Source: Pseudorhodoferax aquiterrae (GTDB lineage: Bacteria; Pseudomonadota; Gammaproteobacteria; Burkholderiales; Burkholderiaceae_C). From it: 64,000 bases of DNA. The notes under the pieces are model-generated. The model saw nothing but the letters and a program-made list of their open reading frames with translations, was not told the origin of the DNA and did not search any database. The stretch covers positions 384,547 through 448,546 of the forward strand of contig NZ_BMYK01000003.1 of NCBI RefSeq assembly GCF_014652235.1, written 5' to 3'. The position numbers and the translations under genes are program-made. The number at the start of each line of letters is the position of its first letter. Within the stretch, counting starts at the first letter, position 1. Shown in pieces: positions 8,031 to 19,633 of the stretch.

Positions 8031-8960
8031 TCAGGATTTGCCCGGCGCGCGCCGCGCGCGCGGGTGCGCGGCGTCGTAGGCGCGGGCCAGGTGCTGGAAG
8101 TCGAGCCGGGTGTAGACCTGGGTGGTGGCGATGTTGGCGTGGCCCAGCAGTTCCTGCACGGCGCGCAGGTCGCCGCTGGACTGCAGCACATGGCTGGCGA
8201 ACGAGTGCCGCAGCATGTGCGGATGCACGGGCGTGGCCAGGCCGGCCTGCAGGCTGCGCCGGCGCAGCCGCTGCCAGACCGACTGAGCGGTCAGCCGCGT
8301 GCCGTGGCGACCGATGAAGAGCGCCGGGTTCAGCGCGGCACCCTCGCCGCGCAGCGCCAGCCAGGCCTTCAATGCGGCCGCCGCGGCCGCGCCGATCGGC
8401 ACGCTGCGGCGTTTGCTGCCCTTGCCCAGCACATGGGCTTCGCCGGCGTCCAGGTCGATCCAGCCGCGCGCGGCGCCGCTGGCCCGCACGTCCAGCCCCG
8501 TCAGTTCGGCCACGCGCAGGCCGGCGCCGTAGAGCAGCTCGACCATGGCGGCATCGCGCGCCTCCAGCCAGGGATCGTCGGCCTCGCTGCTGAACTCGGC
8601 CAGTTGCACGGCCTCGTCCACGCCCAGGGCCTTGGGCAACGGCTTGCCGGACTTGGGCGCGCGCACGTCCTGCACCGGGTTGGCGGCGACCAGGCCCTCG
8701 CGGCCCAGCCAGGCGTAGAAGCCGCGCCAGCCCGACAGGATCAGCGCGATGCCGCGCCCGCTGCGGCCGCCGCTGTGCATCTGCGCGACCCAGCGGCGGA
8801 TGTGGGCGTTGTGCACGGCCAGCAGGCCGATCTGGGAGGACTCGGCATGCGTGCGCAGCTTGGCCAAATCGGCCTGGTACAGCGCCAGCGTGCGCGCGGC
8901 CAGGCGGCGCTCGACGCGCTGGTGTTCGAGGTAGCGCTCGACCAGCGCGGCATCGTCCAT
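8031..8960 (-). CDS. xerC: Site-specific tyrosine recombinase XerC
   Basis: With XerD, resolves chromosome dimers at dif during division. The 309 residues contain the N-terminal SAM-like core-binding domain (about 1-95) and the catalytic domain with the tyrosine-recombinase set: Arg149 (GLRVAEL), a Lys in the GKGSKRR hairpin, His248 and Arg251 (HMLRHSF), His274 (LLGHANI) and nucleophile Tyr283 (TTQVYTRLD). Its place after dapF and DUF484 matches the conserved gammaproteobacterial dapF-yigA-xerC order, which argues for the housekeeping XerC rather than a phage integrase. Confidence 0.95.
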   Translation of the reverse strand: MDDAALVERYLEHQRVERRLAARTLALYQADLAKLRTHAESSQIGLLAVHNAHIRRWVAQMHSGGRSGRGIALILSGWRGFYAWLGREGLVAANPVQDVRAPKSGKPLPKALGVDEAVQLAEFSSEADDPWLEARDAAMVELLYGAGLRVAELTGLDVRASGAARGWIDLDAGEAHVLGKGSKRRSVPIGAAAAAALKAWLALRGEGAALNPALFIGRHGTRLTAQSVWQRLRRRSLQAGLATPVHPHMLRHSFASHVLQSSGDLRAVQELLGHANIATTQVYTRLDFQHLARAYDAAHPRARRAPGKS

Positions 8961-8976
8961 GGCGGGCGTCGCGGCC

Positions 8977-9657
8977 TTACTGCAGGCGCGACAGCGCGGC
9001 GCTGGCCAGTTCTGCGATGCGTTCGAGGAAGTCCGTGCCCATGCCGGATTCGAAGCGCTGCGGATCGGGCGAGGCCAGCACCAGCATGCCGAAGGCCGGC
9101 TCGGTGCTGTTGAGTTCGCCCACGCGCAGCGGCATCAGCACCACCGACATGGCCTGGGCCGGCTCGGGCAGCCACTGCACGGCGTCGAAGCCGGGGTTCA
9201 CGCCGCAGAACGGCGCCGTCAGCGAGGACGCGAAGCTCTTGGCGTCGTCGCTGACGCCCTGGGCGAAGCCGTGGCCCGCATAGTCGCCCGACACACCCCA
9301 GACCTTGAGCGCGGCCTGCGGCACGCCGAACTGGCTCTGCACCTCGGCCACGATGCGCTGCGGCAGCTCGGCCGGTGCGCGCGTGCGCAGCAGGCTGCGG
9401 GCCCAGCGCTGCAGCTTGTCGGCGATCAGCACGTTCTCGTTGCCGTGGCGCATCATGTCCATGATGCGGTGCTCCAGGCCCTTGATCTTCTCGCGCAGCA
9501 TCTCGGCCTGGCGTTCCTGCAGGCTCACCGCGCGGTTGCCGTGCGGGCTGGTCATCTGCACGGCCGTCAGCACCTCGGCATGGCGCTCGAAGAAGGCGGG
9601 CGTGTGGATCAGGAAATTGGCGATGTCGTCTTCGGTGATGGGGTTGTTGGCATGCAT
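8977..9657 (-). CDS. DUF484 family protein (GAF-like)
   Basis: 226-residue cytoplasmic protein of the DUF484/YigA family. The N-terminal half (ITEDDIANFLIHTPAFF and a coiled LQERQAEMLREKIKGLEHR helix) is the usual DUF484 start, and the C-terminal half looks like a small GAF-type sensor domain (FGMLVLASPDPQRFESGMGTDFL). The molecular role is unknown. The frame is open to 9762, but the ATG at 9657 begins at the conserved ITEDDI region. It lies 16 bases before xerC and 189 bases after dapF; that gap contains a GC-rich repeat element. Confidence 0.88.
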   Translation of the reverse strand: MHANNPITEDDIANFLIHTPAFFERHAEVLTAVQMTSPHGNRAVSLQERQAEMLREKIKGLEHRIMDMMRHGNENVLIADKLQRWARSLLRTRAPAELPQRIVAEVQSQFGVPQAALKVWGVSGDYAGHGFAQGVSDDAKSFASSLTAPFCGVNPGFDAVQWLPEPAQAMSVVLMPLRVGELNSTEPAFGMLVLASPDPQRFESGMGTDFLERIAELASAALSRLQ

Positions 9658-9796
9658 GCTTGTGCTTTTCCGCAGAGGGGTGCGATCAGAGTGCAGCACC
9701 GCGCAGCTGCGACACGCAGGCAGCGGTACCGAAGGCCGCGGAGCAGGCCGTGCCAGCGACATCCGCGGGACTGGCTCTGCCAGACCGCTGGATGTG

Positions 9797-9843
9797 CCCC
9801 CTCGAGGGGGTTGGCGAAGCGCGCAGCGCGGAGACTGGGGGTG
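9797..9843. repeat. GC-rich intergenic repeat element (copy 1)
   Basis: A perfect palindrome CCCCCTCGAGGGGG (9797-9810) is followed by about 25 bases rich in GCGC and by GAGACTGGGGG. A variant with the same architecture (short C/G palindrome, about 20-base GC-rich arm, CTGGGGG end) lies at 29572-29634. Such elements are common between genes in this bacterial group. It fills the gap between dapF and DUF484 and could form a stem-loop in the mRNA. Confidence 0.5.
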
Positions 9844-9846
9844 TTC

Positions 9847-10716
9847 TCATGCTGGGATGTCGATTTCGCCTTCGAAGACGGTCTGGGCCGGGCCGGTCAT
9901 GCGCACGGGCTGGCCGGGGCCGTCCCAGGCGATGGTCAGCAGGCCGCCGCGCGTCTGCACGTCCACGGGGCTGTCGAGCCAGCCCTGCTGGATGCCACCG
10001 ACCACGGCCGCGCAGGCGCCCGTGCCGCAGGCCAGCGTCTCGCCAGCGCCGCGCTCGTAGACGCGCAGCTTCACATGGCGACGGTCCAGCACCTGCAGAA
10101 AACCGGCGTTCACGCGGTTCGGGAAACGCGGGTGGTGTTCGATCAGCGGGCCCTGCGCGGCCACGGGCGCGCTGTCCACGTCGTCCACGCGCTGCACGGC
10201 GTGCGGGTTGCCCATGGACAGCACGGCCAGCTCCACGGTGGGGCTGTCGGCTTCGGTGCCGAGCGCGAGCTTCCAGGGGCCGACCAGGCTTTCGCCTTGC
10301 GGCGACAGGCCGGCGGCGTCGAAGGGCACGCGCGCGGGCTCGAACACCGGCGCACCCATGTCCACGGTCACGCGGCCATCGGGCTCCATGGCCGGCGCGA
10401 TCACGCCGGCGGCCGTGTGCACGCGCAGAGCCGCCTTGTCCGTCAGGCCATGTTCGCGCACGTACTGGAAGAAGCAGCGCGCGCCGTTGCCGCACTGCTC
10501 GACCTCGCCGCCGTCGGCGTTGTGGATCACGTACTCGAAGTCCACGCCCGGGCCGGTGGAGGGCCGCACCGTCAGGATCTGGTCGGCGCCCACGCCGAAA
10601 TGCCGGTCGGCGAGAAAGCGGTACTGGTCTGCATGCAGGCCGAGCCGGCCGCGCGTCTCGTCCAGCACCACGAAGTCGTTGCCGGCCCCGTGCATCTTGG
10701 TGAATCGGATTCGCAT
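9847..10716 (-). CDS. dapF: Diaminopimelate epimerase
   Basis: PLP-independent epimerase that converts LL- to meso-diaminopimelate for lysine and peptidoglycan synthesis. The 289 residues include both catalytic cysteines in their motifs: Cys75 in QCGNGAR and Cys230 in ACGTGAC, plus the N-terminal [11 protein letters not shown] signature. The open frame extends upstream to 10812, but the ATG at 10716 ([10 protein letters not shown]) matches family starts. It is the first gene of the minus-strand unit leading to DUF484, xerC and rlmI, and is divergent from the NUDIX/MBL gene with 89 bases between them. Confidence 0.97.
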   Translation of the reverse strand: MRIRFTKMHGAGNDFVVLDETRGRLGLHADQYRFLADRHFGVGADQILTVRPSTGPGVDFEYVIHNADGGEVEQCGNGARCFFQYVREHGLTDKAALRVHTAAGVIAPAMEPDGRVTVDMGAPVFEPARVPFDAAGLSPQGESLVGPWKLALGTEADSPTVELAVLSMGNPHAVQRVDDVDSAPVAAQGPLIEHHPRFPNRVNAGFLQVLDRRHVKLRVYERGAGETLACGTGACAAVVGGIQQGWLDSPVDVQTRGGLLTIAWDGPGQPVRMTGPAQTVFEGEIDIPA

Positions 10717-10805
10717 GGCGGGATTATCGCGGGCGGGCGGTGGCCTTGTAGCCTGCGGGACAGACGCCTGCACACCGTTGGTGCGCAGCCGGCAGAATCG
10801 CCGCC

Positions 10806-12449
10806 ATGCCACGCTCCAGCCAACTGCTCCACCCGCAGCGCGACCCGGTCGTGCCGCGCCCCGCCGCCACCGTGCTGCTGCTGCGCGATACGCCGGCGGG
10901 CATCGAGGTGCTCATGACACGGCGTTCGCTGACGGCCAGCTTCGCACCCGGCGCCTTCGTGTTCCCGGGCGGCACCATCGACGCGGCCGACCACGCGGCC
11001 CACGCCCAGGCCAATCGCCGGCCCGGGCAGGACGATGCGCGGCTCACGCAGGCGATCGCGGCCGTGCGCGAGAGCTTCGAGGAACTGGGCGTGCTGCTGG
11101 CCCGCCGCGCCGACGGGCGCTGGGCCGATGCCGCCGACGCCGCCGGGCTGGACCGCCACGCCCCGCTGCTGCCGCAGTGCGCAGCCCAGGGCCTCGTGCT
11201 GGCGGCCGACCAGGTCTTCGTGCTGGCCCACTGGACCACCGACCGCGACCTGCCCAAGCGCTTCGACGTGCCCTTCCTCGTCGCGCGCATGCCCGCAGGG
11301 CAGGAACCGGTGGCCGACGAGGCCGAGCAGTTCGAGCCCAGCTGGGTGCGCCCGGCCGACGCGCTGGCGCGCCATGCGGCCGGGCAGTTCGAGATCATCT
11401 TTCCGACCATCCGCACGCTGGAACGGCTGCAGGCCTATGCCTCGGTCGATGCCGTGCTCGCGGCCTGCGCCAGCGAGCAGCCGCTGTGGACCTCCTGCCC
11501 GCGTGCCGGCTGGCTCAACGGCGCCGAGGCCCGCTACATGGAGCACGAGACCGCCTTCGGCGAGCTGGCCATGGTCTGCCCTGACGGCCAGCTGCTGCAC
11601 GCGCTGGACTGGCGCCACGACCAGCCCACGGCCCTGCTGCGCAACGTGCAGCGCCTGACCTGCGGCAACCCGGGTGTGATGACCGGCCCGGGCACCAACA
11701 GCTACCTGGTCGGCGATGCGGCCAGCGGCTACATCGCGATCGACCCGGGCCCGCTGGACGAGGCCCACCTGGACCGGCTGTTCGCGGCGGCCGGCGGCGA
11801 CATCCGCAGCATCGTCTGCACGCATTCGCACGCCGACCACTCGCCCGGCGCCCAGCCGCTGGCCGATCGGGTGGAACGCGCGGGCCGCCCACGGCCGCCC
11901 GTGCTGGGCCTGGCCTCGCGCCCGACCGCGCGGCCGGCCAGCCAGTTCACGCCCGACCGCGAGATGGTGGACGGCGAACGCCTGGTGCTGCGGGGCGATG
12001 GCGTCACGCACACGCTCAAGGCCGTGTTCACGCCCGGCCACGCGGCCAACCATGTCTGCCTGGTGCTGGAGGAAGACGCCCTGCTCTTCAGCGGCGACCA
12101 CGTGCTGAACGGCAGCACCACCGTGGTCGACCCGCCGGACGGCGACATGGGCCACTACCTCGCGTCGCTGGACAAGCTCAGCGCCGCCTGCGCGAAGGAC
12201 GGCATCGCCTTCATCCTGCCGGCCCACGGCTACGTGCTGGGCGACGCGCCGGGCGCCATCGCCAGGCTCAAGGCGCACCGGCTCGCGCGCGAGGCCAAGG
12301 TCTTGAAGGCCATGCGCGCGGTCCCGGCCGGCAGCATGCGCGACTGGGTGGCCATCGCCTACGACGATGTGCCCCCCAAGATGTGGCCCGTGGCCGAGCG
12401 CTCCATGCTGGCGCATGTGGAGCACATCCGGTCGGCTGGAATGGTGTGA
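10806..12449 (+). CDS. NUDIX hydrolase / metallo-beta-lactamase fusion protein
   Basis: 547-residue two-domain protein. Residues 15-230 are NUDIX-like: VFPGGTID begins the box and [11 protein letters not shown] (88-98) provides the RE..EE.G metal-binding half; about 26 residues are inserted between them. Residues 285-545 are an MBL domain of the LACTB2/glyoxalase II type with HSHADH (340-345), [14 protein letters not shown] and a last PAHG. NUDIX enzymes cleave nucleoside-diphosphate-X compounds, and LACTB2-like MBL proteins are hydrolases or RNases. The combined activity is unknown. Starts upstream at 10806 ATG; divergent from dapF. No signal peptide. Confidence 0.88.
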   Translation: MPRSSQLLHPQRDPVVPRPAATVLLLRDTPAGIEVLMTRRSLTASFAPGAFVFPGGTIDAADHAAHAQANRRPGQDDARLTQAIAAVRESFEELGVLLARRADGRWADAADAAGLDRHAPLLPQCAAQGLVLAADQVFVLAHWTTDRDLPKRFDVPFLVARMPAGQEPVADEAEQFEPSWVRPADALARHAAGQFEIIFPTIRTLERLQAYASVDAVLAACASEQPLWTSCPRAGWLNGAEARYMEHETAFGELAMVCPDGQLLHALDWRHDQPTALLRNVQRLTCGNPGVMTGPGTNSYLVGDAASGYIAIDPGPLDEAHLDRLFAAAGGDIRSIVCTHSHADHSPGAQPLADRVERAGRPRPPVLGLASRPTARPASQFTPDREMVDGERLVLRGDGVTHTLKAVFTPGHAANHVCLVLEEDALLFSGDHVLNGSTTVVDPPDGDMGHYLASLDKLSAACAKDGIAFILPAHGYVLGDAPGAIARLKAHRLAREAKVLKAMRAVPAGSMRDWVAIAYDDVPPKMWPVAERSMLAHVEHIRSAGMV

Positions 12450-12490
12450 GACTCGGGCGCCCAACGGCACCCTTGGCAGAATCCCACCGC

Positions 12491-12808
12491 ATGACCACCG
12501 ACGCGACGACCACGCAGGCCGCCATCCGGGCGCTGTCCGAGGCTGCGCCACCGGACACGCAGATCCTGCTGTTCGGCTCGCAAGCCAACGGCACGGCGCA
12601 CGTGGACTCGGACCTGGATTTCCTGGTGATCGAGCCCGAAGTCGATGACCGTGCCCAGGAAATGGTGCGCCTGCGCCGGTCGTTGCGTCCGCTGCGCGTC
12701 GCGGCGGACATCCTGGTCTATTCCAGGGACGAAGTGGCGCGCTGGGGCAGCCAGCCAGGCACGGCCCTGTACTGGGCGCTGAAGGAAGGCCGCCTGGTCC
12801 ATGGCTGA
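12491..12808 (+). CDS. MNT-domain nucleotidyltransferase (HEPN/MNT pair)
   Basis: 105-residue minimal nucleotidyltransferase. The active-site pattern is intact: FGSQANGTAHVDSDLDFLV gives the GS helix (Gly29-Ser30) and metal-binding Asp41 and Asp43. In HEPN/MNT toxin-antitoxin pairs the MNT protein neutralises the HEPN partner, in studied cases by adding AMP to it. The ATG at 12491 was chosen over an upstream in-frame codon because it begins just before the domain. It overlaps the HEPN gene by eight bases, so the two are translationally coupled. Confidence 0.85.
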   Translation: MTTDATTTQAAIRALSEAAPPDTQILLFGSQANGTAHVDSDLDFLVIEPEVDDRAQEMVRLRRSLRPLRVAADILVYSRDEVARWGSQPGTALYWALKEGRLVHG

Positions 12809-13202
12809 GCCGGCGCCATCGGGCGACGTGGCGCAGCTTCTGCTCGCAGCGGCGGAGCAGGATTTGGCCGCCTGCGAGGCACTGGCGCAGGCGCCGGGCA
12901 TCGGCGATGCCATCGTGGGCTTTCATGCGCAGCAGGCGGTCGAGAAAGCCATCAAGGCCGTCCTGAGCCGGCATGGCGTGGAGTTCCGCCGCACGCACGA
13001 CCTGGCGCTGCTGCTGGACCTGCTGCACGACGGACAGCTGCCGGCCCCACCCGGCGCGGACTGGCTCGACGAGCTCAATCCCTATGCTGTCGAGTCCCGC
13101 TACGGCGTGCCCGGCATCGCGGGCCTGGACCGGCCCAAGGTGCTCGCGGCGCTGCGCGCGCTGTTGCAGTGGACGCGCGCGCAGCTTCGCGGCAGCGCTT
13201 GA
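12801..13202 (+). CDS. HEPN-domain protein (partner of MNT)
   Basis: 133-residue helical protein of the PF05168-type HEPN group. The hallmark FHAQQAVEKAIKAVL helix (41-55) and an FRRTHDLALLL segment are present, ending with an AVESRYGVPG-like loop. The RX4-6H RNase motif of toxic HEPN proteins (DUF86 type) is not seen in canonical form, so RNase activity is doubtful. It overlaps the MNT gene by eight bases and ends two bases before the stop of the convergent livMGF gene. It may be a toxin-antitoxin pair or a nucleotide-handling two-component enzyme. Confidence 0.82.
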   Translation: MAEPAPSGDVAQLLLAAAEQDLAACEALAQAPGIGDAIVGFHAQQAVEKAIKAVLSRHGVEFRRTHDLALLLDLLHDGQLPAPPGADWLDELNPYAVESRYGVPGIAGLDRPKVLAALRALLQWTRAQLRGSA

Positions 13203-13203
13203 A

Positions 13204-15671
<2,468 letters not shown>

Positions 15672-15675
<4 letters not shown>

Positions 15676-16550
15676 ACCTTCTTCACCTCGGCGCGGCCGA
15701 ACAGGCCATCGGGCCGCAGCGCCAGCGCCACGATCACCAGCGAAAACATCATGATCTGGGTGTAACCCGATCCCAGCGTGGCCGTGACCAGCGCCTCGCC
15801 GGCGCCGAACACGAGACCGGCCAGCATCACCCCCCAGGCACTGCCGATGCCGCCCAGGATGGCGACTGCGAAGGCCTTGAGCCCGAACAGCGTGCCCATG
15901 TCGGCATGCACATTGAACAGCGGCGCCACCAGCGCGCCGGCCACGCCCGCCAGCAGCGTGGACAGCGCGAACGCCAGCAGCACCACATGCTTGACCGGGA
16001 TGCCCATGAGCCGCGCCGCATCGCGGTTCTGCTGCACGGCCAGCACGGCCACGCCCCAGCGCGTGCGCCGCGCCACGAAGTGCAGCACGCCGGCCAGCGC
16101 CAGGCCGACCACCGGGATCACGAGCTGCAAGGGGTAGACACCGAGCGCGGTGTCGCCCAGGCTCATCGGCGTCTGCGCCCAGGGCGAGGGCAGGCTGCGC
16201 GGCTCCTTGCCGAAGCCATGCATGACCAGGTTGTCCAGCACGATGCCCAGCGCCACGGTGGACATCAGCCACGCGTTGGAGCCGCGCCGCGCGAACGGCC
16301 GCACGGCCACCAGCTCGACCACCATGCCGTACAGCGCACACACGGCAAGCGCCGCCGCCAGCGCCAGCGGCATGGGCCAGCCCATGGACTGCGAGAACAC
16401 CCAGGTCAGCACCGCGCCCAGCATCATCGAGCTGCCCTGCGCGAAGTTGACCGTGCCCGACACCGCGTAGGTGATGTGAAAGCCCAGTGCGATCAGCCCG
16501 TACATGGCGCCCAGGCCCAGGCCGCTGACCAGGGCGGAGATCAGCAGCAT
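15672..16550 (-). CDS. Branched-chain amino acid-type ABC transporter permease (LivH)
   Basis: 292-residue inner-membrane permease of the LivH type with about eight hydrophobic helices. Typical signatures are YGLIALGFHITYAVSGTVNFAQGS near the N-terminus, the cytoplasmic coupling segment RDAARLMGIPV, and AVAILGGIGSAWGV. It would pair with the LivM part of the downstream fusion to form the translocation path. The frame starts six codons earlier (16568), but the ATG at 16550 fits homologues better. The stop overlaps the start of the fusion gene by four bases, indicating translational coupling. Confidence 0.93.
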
Positions 16551-16587
16551 GGCGCGCCCTCCCGGCAACGCCCCGTCACTGCGCCCC

Positions 16588-17772
16588 TCATGGAGCGACG
16601 GGCAGGATCTTGTTGTCGATGAACTGCGCCCAGACGTAGTCGTTCTCGGTCACCGCGTCGTGCACCTGGTCCGTGAAGGGCTTGTCATAGGTCTTGATCA
16701 GGCCCTCGTAGCGCCCGATCTTGTAGAAGCCCTGGCGCACGGCGTCGCCCTGGGTGCTGCCGGCCTGGGCGATGGCCAGCGCGCTGAGCTGCACGGCGTC
16801 GTAGGCGTTGGCCACGCCGACGGCGGGCGTCACGTCGTCCGGGCCCTTGATGTCCGGGTACTTGGCCTTCAGTGCCGCCAGCACCTTCTCGCCCACGGGT
16901 GTCTGCTTGCCGAAGAAGCTGTAGGTCTGCACGAAGTGCACGCTCTTGGCGTTGGGGCCGGCCAGCTCGGTGAAGCGCCCGCCCGCAGGGCCCCAGTGCG
17001 AGACCACGGGCACCTTCCAGCCCATGCGGTCCAGCGACTTGACGACCTGAGCCGAGGGCCCCACGTTGCCGACCAGGAACAGCGTGTCGGCGCCGGCCGC
17101 CTTGAGCTTGGTGAGCTGCGGCACCACGTCGACCGCGTTGCCGTCGAACTTCTCGATGCCCGCGGCCTGCATGTTCTTGGCGGCCAGCGCAGCCACCAGG
17201 CCCTTCTCGTTGGATTCGCCCCAGGGGTTGTCGACCAGGATCATGGCCGGCTTGGCGGCCTTGAAGGTCTTTTGCGCGTACTGCAGCATGGCCTTGTTGA
17301 CGATCTCGTCCACGGCCGAGACGCGGAACGCGAAATTGGGGTTGGCGCCGTTCTTGGTGATGGGCGTGCCTGCCGCCCAGGGCCCCATGAAGGGCACCTT
17401 CTCCTGGTTGGCGATCGGCACGATGGCCATGGAGACGGGCGTGTCCAGCCCGCCGAACAGCACGGCCACCTTCTCCTTGTAGATCAGTTCGCGCGCGGCC
17501 ACCACGCCCTTGGCCGGGTTGCCCTCGTCGTCGCGGCGCACGAGCTCGAGCTTGCGGCCGCCCAAGAGGCCGCCCTTGGCGTTGATCTCGTCGATGGCCA
17601 CCGCCATGCCGCGCGTGATCGCTTCGCCGGCGCGCGCCGACTGGCCCGACAGCGCGGTCACGAGACCGATCTTGATGGTCTCCTGGGCGAAGGCCTGGGG
17701 GCCGGAAAGGGTGGCCAGGGCCGTCAGTGAGGTCACAGCCAGCGAGAGCAGGGAGCGGCGAAGCAGGGGCAT
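16588..17772 (-). CDS. Branched-chain amino acid/amide-type ABC transporter substrate-binding protein (LivK-like)
   Basis: 394-residue periplasmic binding protein. A Sec signal peptide ends near PQAFAQ (about residue 29). The mature part begins ETIKIGLVTALSGQSARAGE, typical of Peripla_BP_6 receptors (LivJ/LivK, UrtA, AmiC), and keeps AIDEINAKGGLLG and the ELVRRDDEG segment. Start at 17772 is preceded by a good GGAGA Shine-Dalgarno; the longer upstream frame lacks both. It is the first gene of the livK-livH-livMGF operon. A palindromic GntR-type site lies 100 bases upstream. The ligand cannot be read from sequence. Confidence 0.93.
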   Translation of the reverse strand: MPLLRRSLLSLAVTSLTALATLSGPQAFAQETIKIGLVTALSGQSARAGEAITRGMAVAIDEINAKGGLLGGRKLELVRRDDEGNPAKGVVAARELIYKEKVAVLFGGLDTPVSMAIVPIANQEKVPFMGPWAAGTPITKNGANPNFAFRVSAVDEIVNKAMLQYAQKTFKAAKPAMILVDNPWGESNEKGLVAALAAKNMQAAGIEKFDGNAVDVVPQLTKLKAAGADTLFLVGNVGPSAQVVKSLDRMGWKVPVVSHWGPAGGRFTELAGPNAKSVHFVQTYSFFGKQTPVGEKVLAALKAKYPDIKGPDDVTPAVGVANAYDAVQLSALAIAQAGSTQGDAVRQGFYKIGRYEGLIKTYDKPFTDQVHDAVTENDYVWAQFIDNKILPVAP

Positions 17773-17872
17773 GGGTTTCTCCGTCGGATGAATGAGGACG
17801 CACGCTCTTCGCAAGCTCCATGCCATTTCTGTCAGCAAGCCGTCAAACACATTGACGTCAAAGTCAAAAACG

Positions 17873-17886
17873 GATTGTCGACAATC
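17873..17886. promoter_or_regulatory. Perfect 14-bp palindrome, probable operator of the GntR/FCD regulator
   Basis: GATTGTCGACAATC is a perfect palindrome in the 178-base divergent region between livK (minus) and the deacetylase gene (plus). Many FCD-type GntR regulators bind TTGT-N2-ACAA palindromes like this one, and such a regulator is encoded at 18891. A second perfect palindrome, TTGACGTCAA, lies 11 bases to the left (17852-17861). Confidence 0.55.
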
Positions 17887-17950
17887 AAAGGCGTAGATAG
17901 GCACCATAATTGCTCGGCCCTGTCCGGCGCAGCCCACCGCGCCTCGCACC

Positions 17951-18904
17951 ATGTCTTCGCACCAAAAGCTCTCTTTTTCGCACCTCGACAGTGCAGGCCC
18001 GCTGGCCGAACGTGCCCTGCCCCACCACGGGCTGTTCGACTACCGCCCCATCACGCAGCGCAGCGACTACCACTGGCCCGGCGGCCGGCGCCTGGCCTGC
18101 TACATCGGCTTCAACCTCGAGCATTTCGCGTTCGGCGACGGCCTGGGCGCCTGCCTGGGGCCGGCCACGCCGCATCCCGACGTGCTGAACTACGCCTGGC
18201 GGGAGTACGGCAACCGTGTGGGCGCCTGGCGTTGCCTGGAGCTGTTCGACCGGCTGGGCCTGGCGACAGGCGCCATCCTCAACACCGCGCTGTACGACCA
18301 CTGCCCCGAACTGGTGGCGGCCTGCGCCGCGCGCGGCGACGAACTCATCGCCCATGGCCACACCAATGCCGAACGCCAGGGCGCCATGGACGCGGCCGCC
18401 GAGCGCCGGCTGCTGGCCGACTGCCGCGCCCGCATCGCGCGCGAGAGCGGCGTGGCGCCGCAGGGCTGGCTGTCGCCCTGGATCTCCGAAAGCCCGGCCA
18501 CGCCGCACCTGCTGGCCGCCACGGGCTACGCCTACACGCTGAACTGGTGCCACGACGACCAGCCCGTGCGCATGGCCACGCAGGACGGGCCGCTGTGGTC
18601 CGTGCCCTACCCGCAGGAGCTCAACGACATCCCGATGATCATGGCGCGCCAGATGGACGCCAAGGACTTCGCGCAGATGGTGATCGACAACTTCGACGAG
18701 ATGCTGGAACAGTCGCGTGCGCAGCCGCTCGTGATGGGCATCGCGCTGCACCCCTACATCGTGGGCCAGCCCTACCGGCTGCGGCACCTGCGCCGCGCGC
18801 TGGAGCACATCGCACGCGCGCGCGACGCGGGCGCCATCTGGTGGACCACGCCCGGCGCCATCGCCGCCCACATGCAGGAGCACCATCCCCATGGCCACGC
18901 GTAG
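17951..18904 (+). CDS. Polysaccharide deacetylase-like (PuuE-type) hydrolase
   Basis: 317-residue NodB-homology protein of the branch that acts on small amide substrates rather than polysaccharides (as in the allantoinase PuuE). It has the ACYIGFNLEHFAFGDG opening, the GHTNAERQ motif in place of the usual H-x3-H zinc site, and GWLSPWISESPATP, LNWCHDDQP and MGIALHPYIVGQPYR blocks. No signal peptide is visible, so it should be cytoplasmic. It is divergent from the livK operon and overlaps the GntR gene by 14 bases, so it is the likely catabolic enzyme for the imported compound. The exact substrate is unknown. Confidence 0.82.
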   Translation: MSSHQKLSFSHLDSAGPLAERALPHHGLFDYRPITQRSDYHWPGGRRLACYIGFNLEHFAFGDGLGACLGPATPHPDVLNYAWREYGNRVGAWRCLELFDRLGLATGAILNTALYDHCPELVAACAARGDELIAHGHTNAERQGAMDAAAERRLLADCRARIARESGVAPQGWLSPWISESPATPHLLAATGYAYTLNWCHDDQPVRMATQDGPLWSVPYPQELNDIPMIMARQMDAKDFAQMVIDNFDEMLEQSRAQPLVMGIALHPYIVGQPYRLRHLRRALEHIARARDAGAIWWTTPGAIAAHMQEHHPHGHA

Positions 18905-19631
18905 CCGCAGCGCCGCTGTCACCCCCTCCGTCGCGCCCGCAGCGCCGGCCCCCGTGACCGGCCTCAACGAGGCCGAGAGCCGCATCTACCACCAGGTGTT
19001 CGAGAGCGTCATGAGCCAGCGCCTGGCGCCGGGCACCAAGCTGCCCGAGCAAGGCCTGTCCGATCTGTTCGGCGTGCACCGCGCCGTGGTGCGCAAGGTG
19101 CTGCAGCGGCTCGCGCACGACCGCATCGTGGACCTGCGGCCCAACCGCGGTGCGGTGGTGGCCGAACCCACGGTGCAGGAGACGCGCCAGATCTTCGAGG
19201 CGCGCCGGCTGCTGGAAGCTGCCATCGTGCCGCTGGCCGCAGCCCGCGCCACCAAGGCCGACCTGGCCGCGCTGCGGCGCCAGCTGCGCGAGGAGCACGC
19301 CACGCTGCACCAGCAGAACCAGCCGGCCTGGGCCCGGCTGGCCAGCGCCTTCCACCAGCGGCTGGCCGAGATCGCCGGCAACGAAGTGCTGCAGCGCTAC
19401 CTGCACGAGCTGATCTCGCGCTGCTCGCTGATCGTGGCGCTCTACGAGCCGCCCGGCAACGCGGCCTGCGAGCACGACGAGCATGCGCGCATCGTCGACC
19501 ACATCGAGAAGGGCGAAGTCGCCAAGGCGATCAAGCTCATGGACGAACACCTGCTGGACCTGGAGCAGCGGCTGCACCTGGACCGGCCGCAGTCTGAAAA
19601 GTCACTCGGGCAGATGCTCGGATTGGGGTAG
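18891..19631 (+). CDS. GntR-family transcriptional regulator (FCD/FadR type)
   Basis: 246-residue repressor-type regulator. Residues 25-92 form the winged helix (LNEAESRIYHQVFESV, LPEQGLSDLFGVHRAVVRKVLQRL). Residues 98-225 form an all-helical FCD effector domain with the expected metal-binding His/Asp pattern (FHQRLAEIAGN, HDEHARIVDHIE, MDEHL). A 22-residue Ala/Pro-rich leader precedes the DNA-binding part. It overlaps the deacetylase gene and lies two bases before the flavin-reductase-like gene, so it belongs to the plus-strand operon. Its likely operator is the palindrome at 17873-17886. Confidence 0.92.
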   Translation: MATRSRSAAVTPSVAPAAPAPVTGLNEAESRIYHQVFESVMSQRLAPGTKLPEQGLSDLFGVHRAVVRKVLQRLAHDRIVDLRPNRGAVVAEPTVQETRQIFEARRLLEAAIVPLAAARATKADLAALRRQLREEHATLHQQNQPAWARLASAFHQRLAEIAGNEVLQRYLHELISRCSLIVALYEPPGNAACEHDEHARIVDHIEKGEVAKAIKLMDEHLLDLEQRLHLDRPQSEKSLGQMLGLG

Positions 19632-19633
19632 CC

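Noticed and set aside
8031-8960. XerC as a phage or integron integrase marking a mobile element
   Set aside because: Its fixed place after dapF and DUF484 and its full housekeeping length argue for the chromosomal dif recombinase; no attachment repeats or phage genes are nearby.
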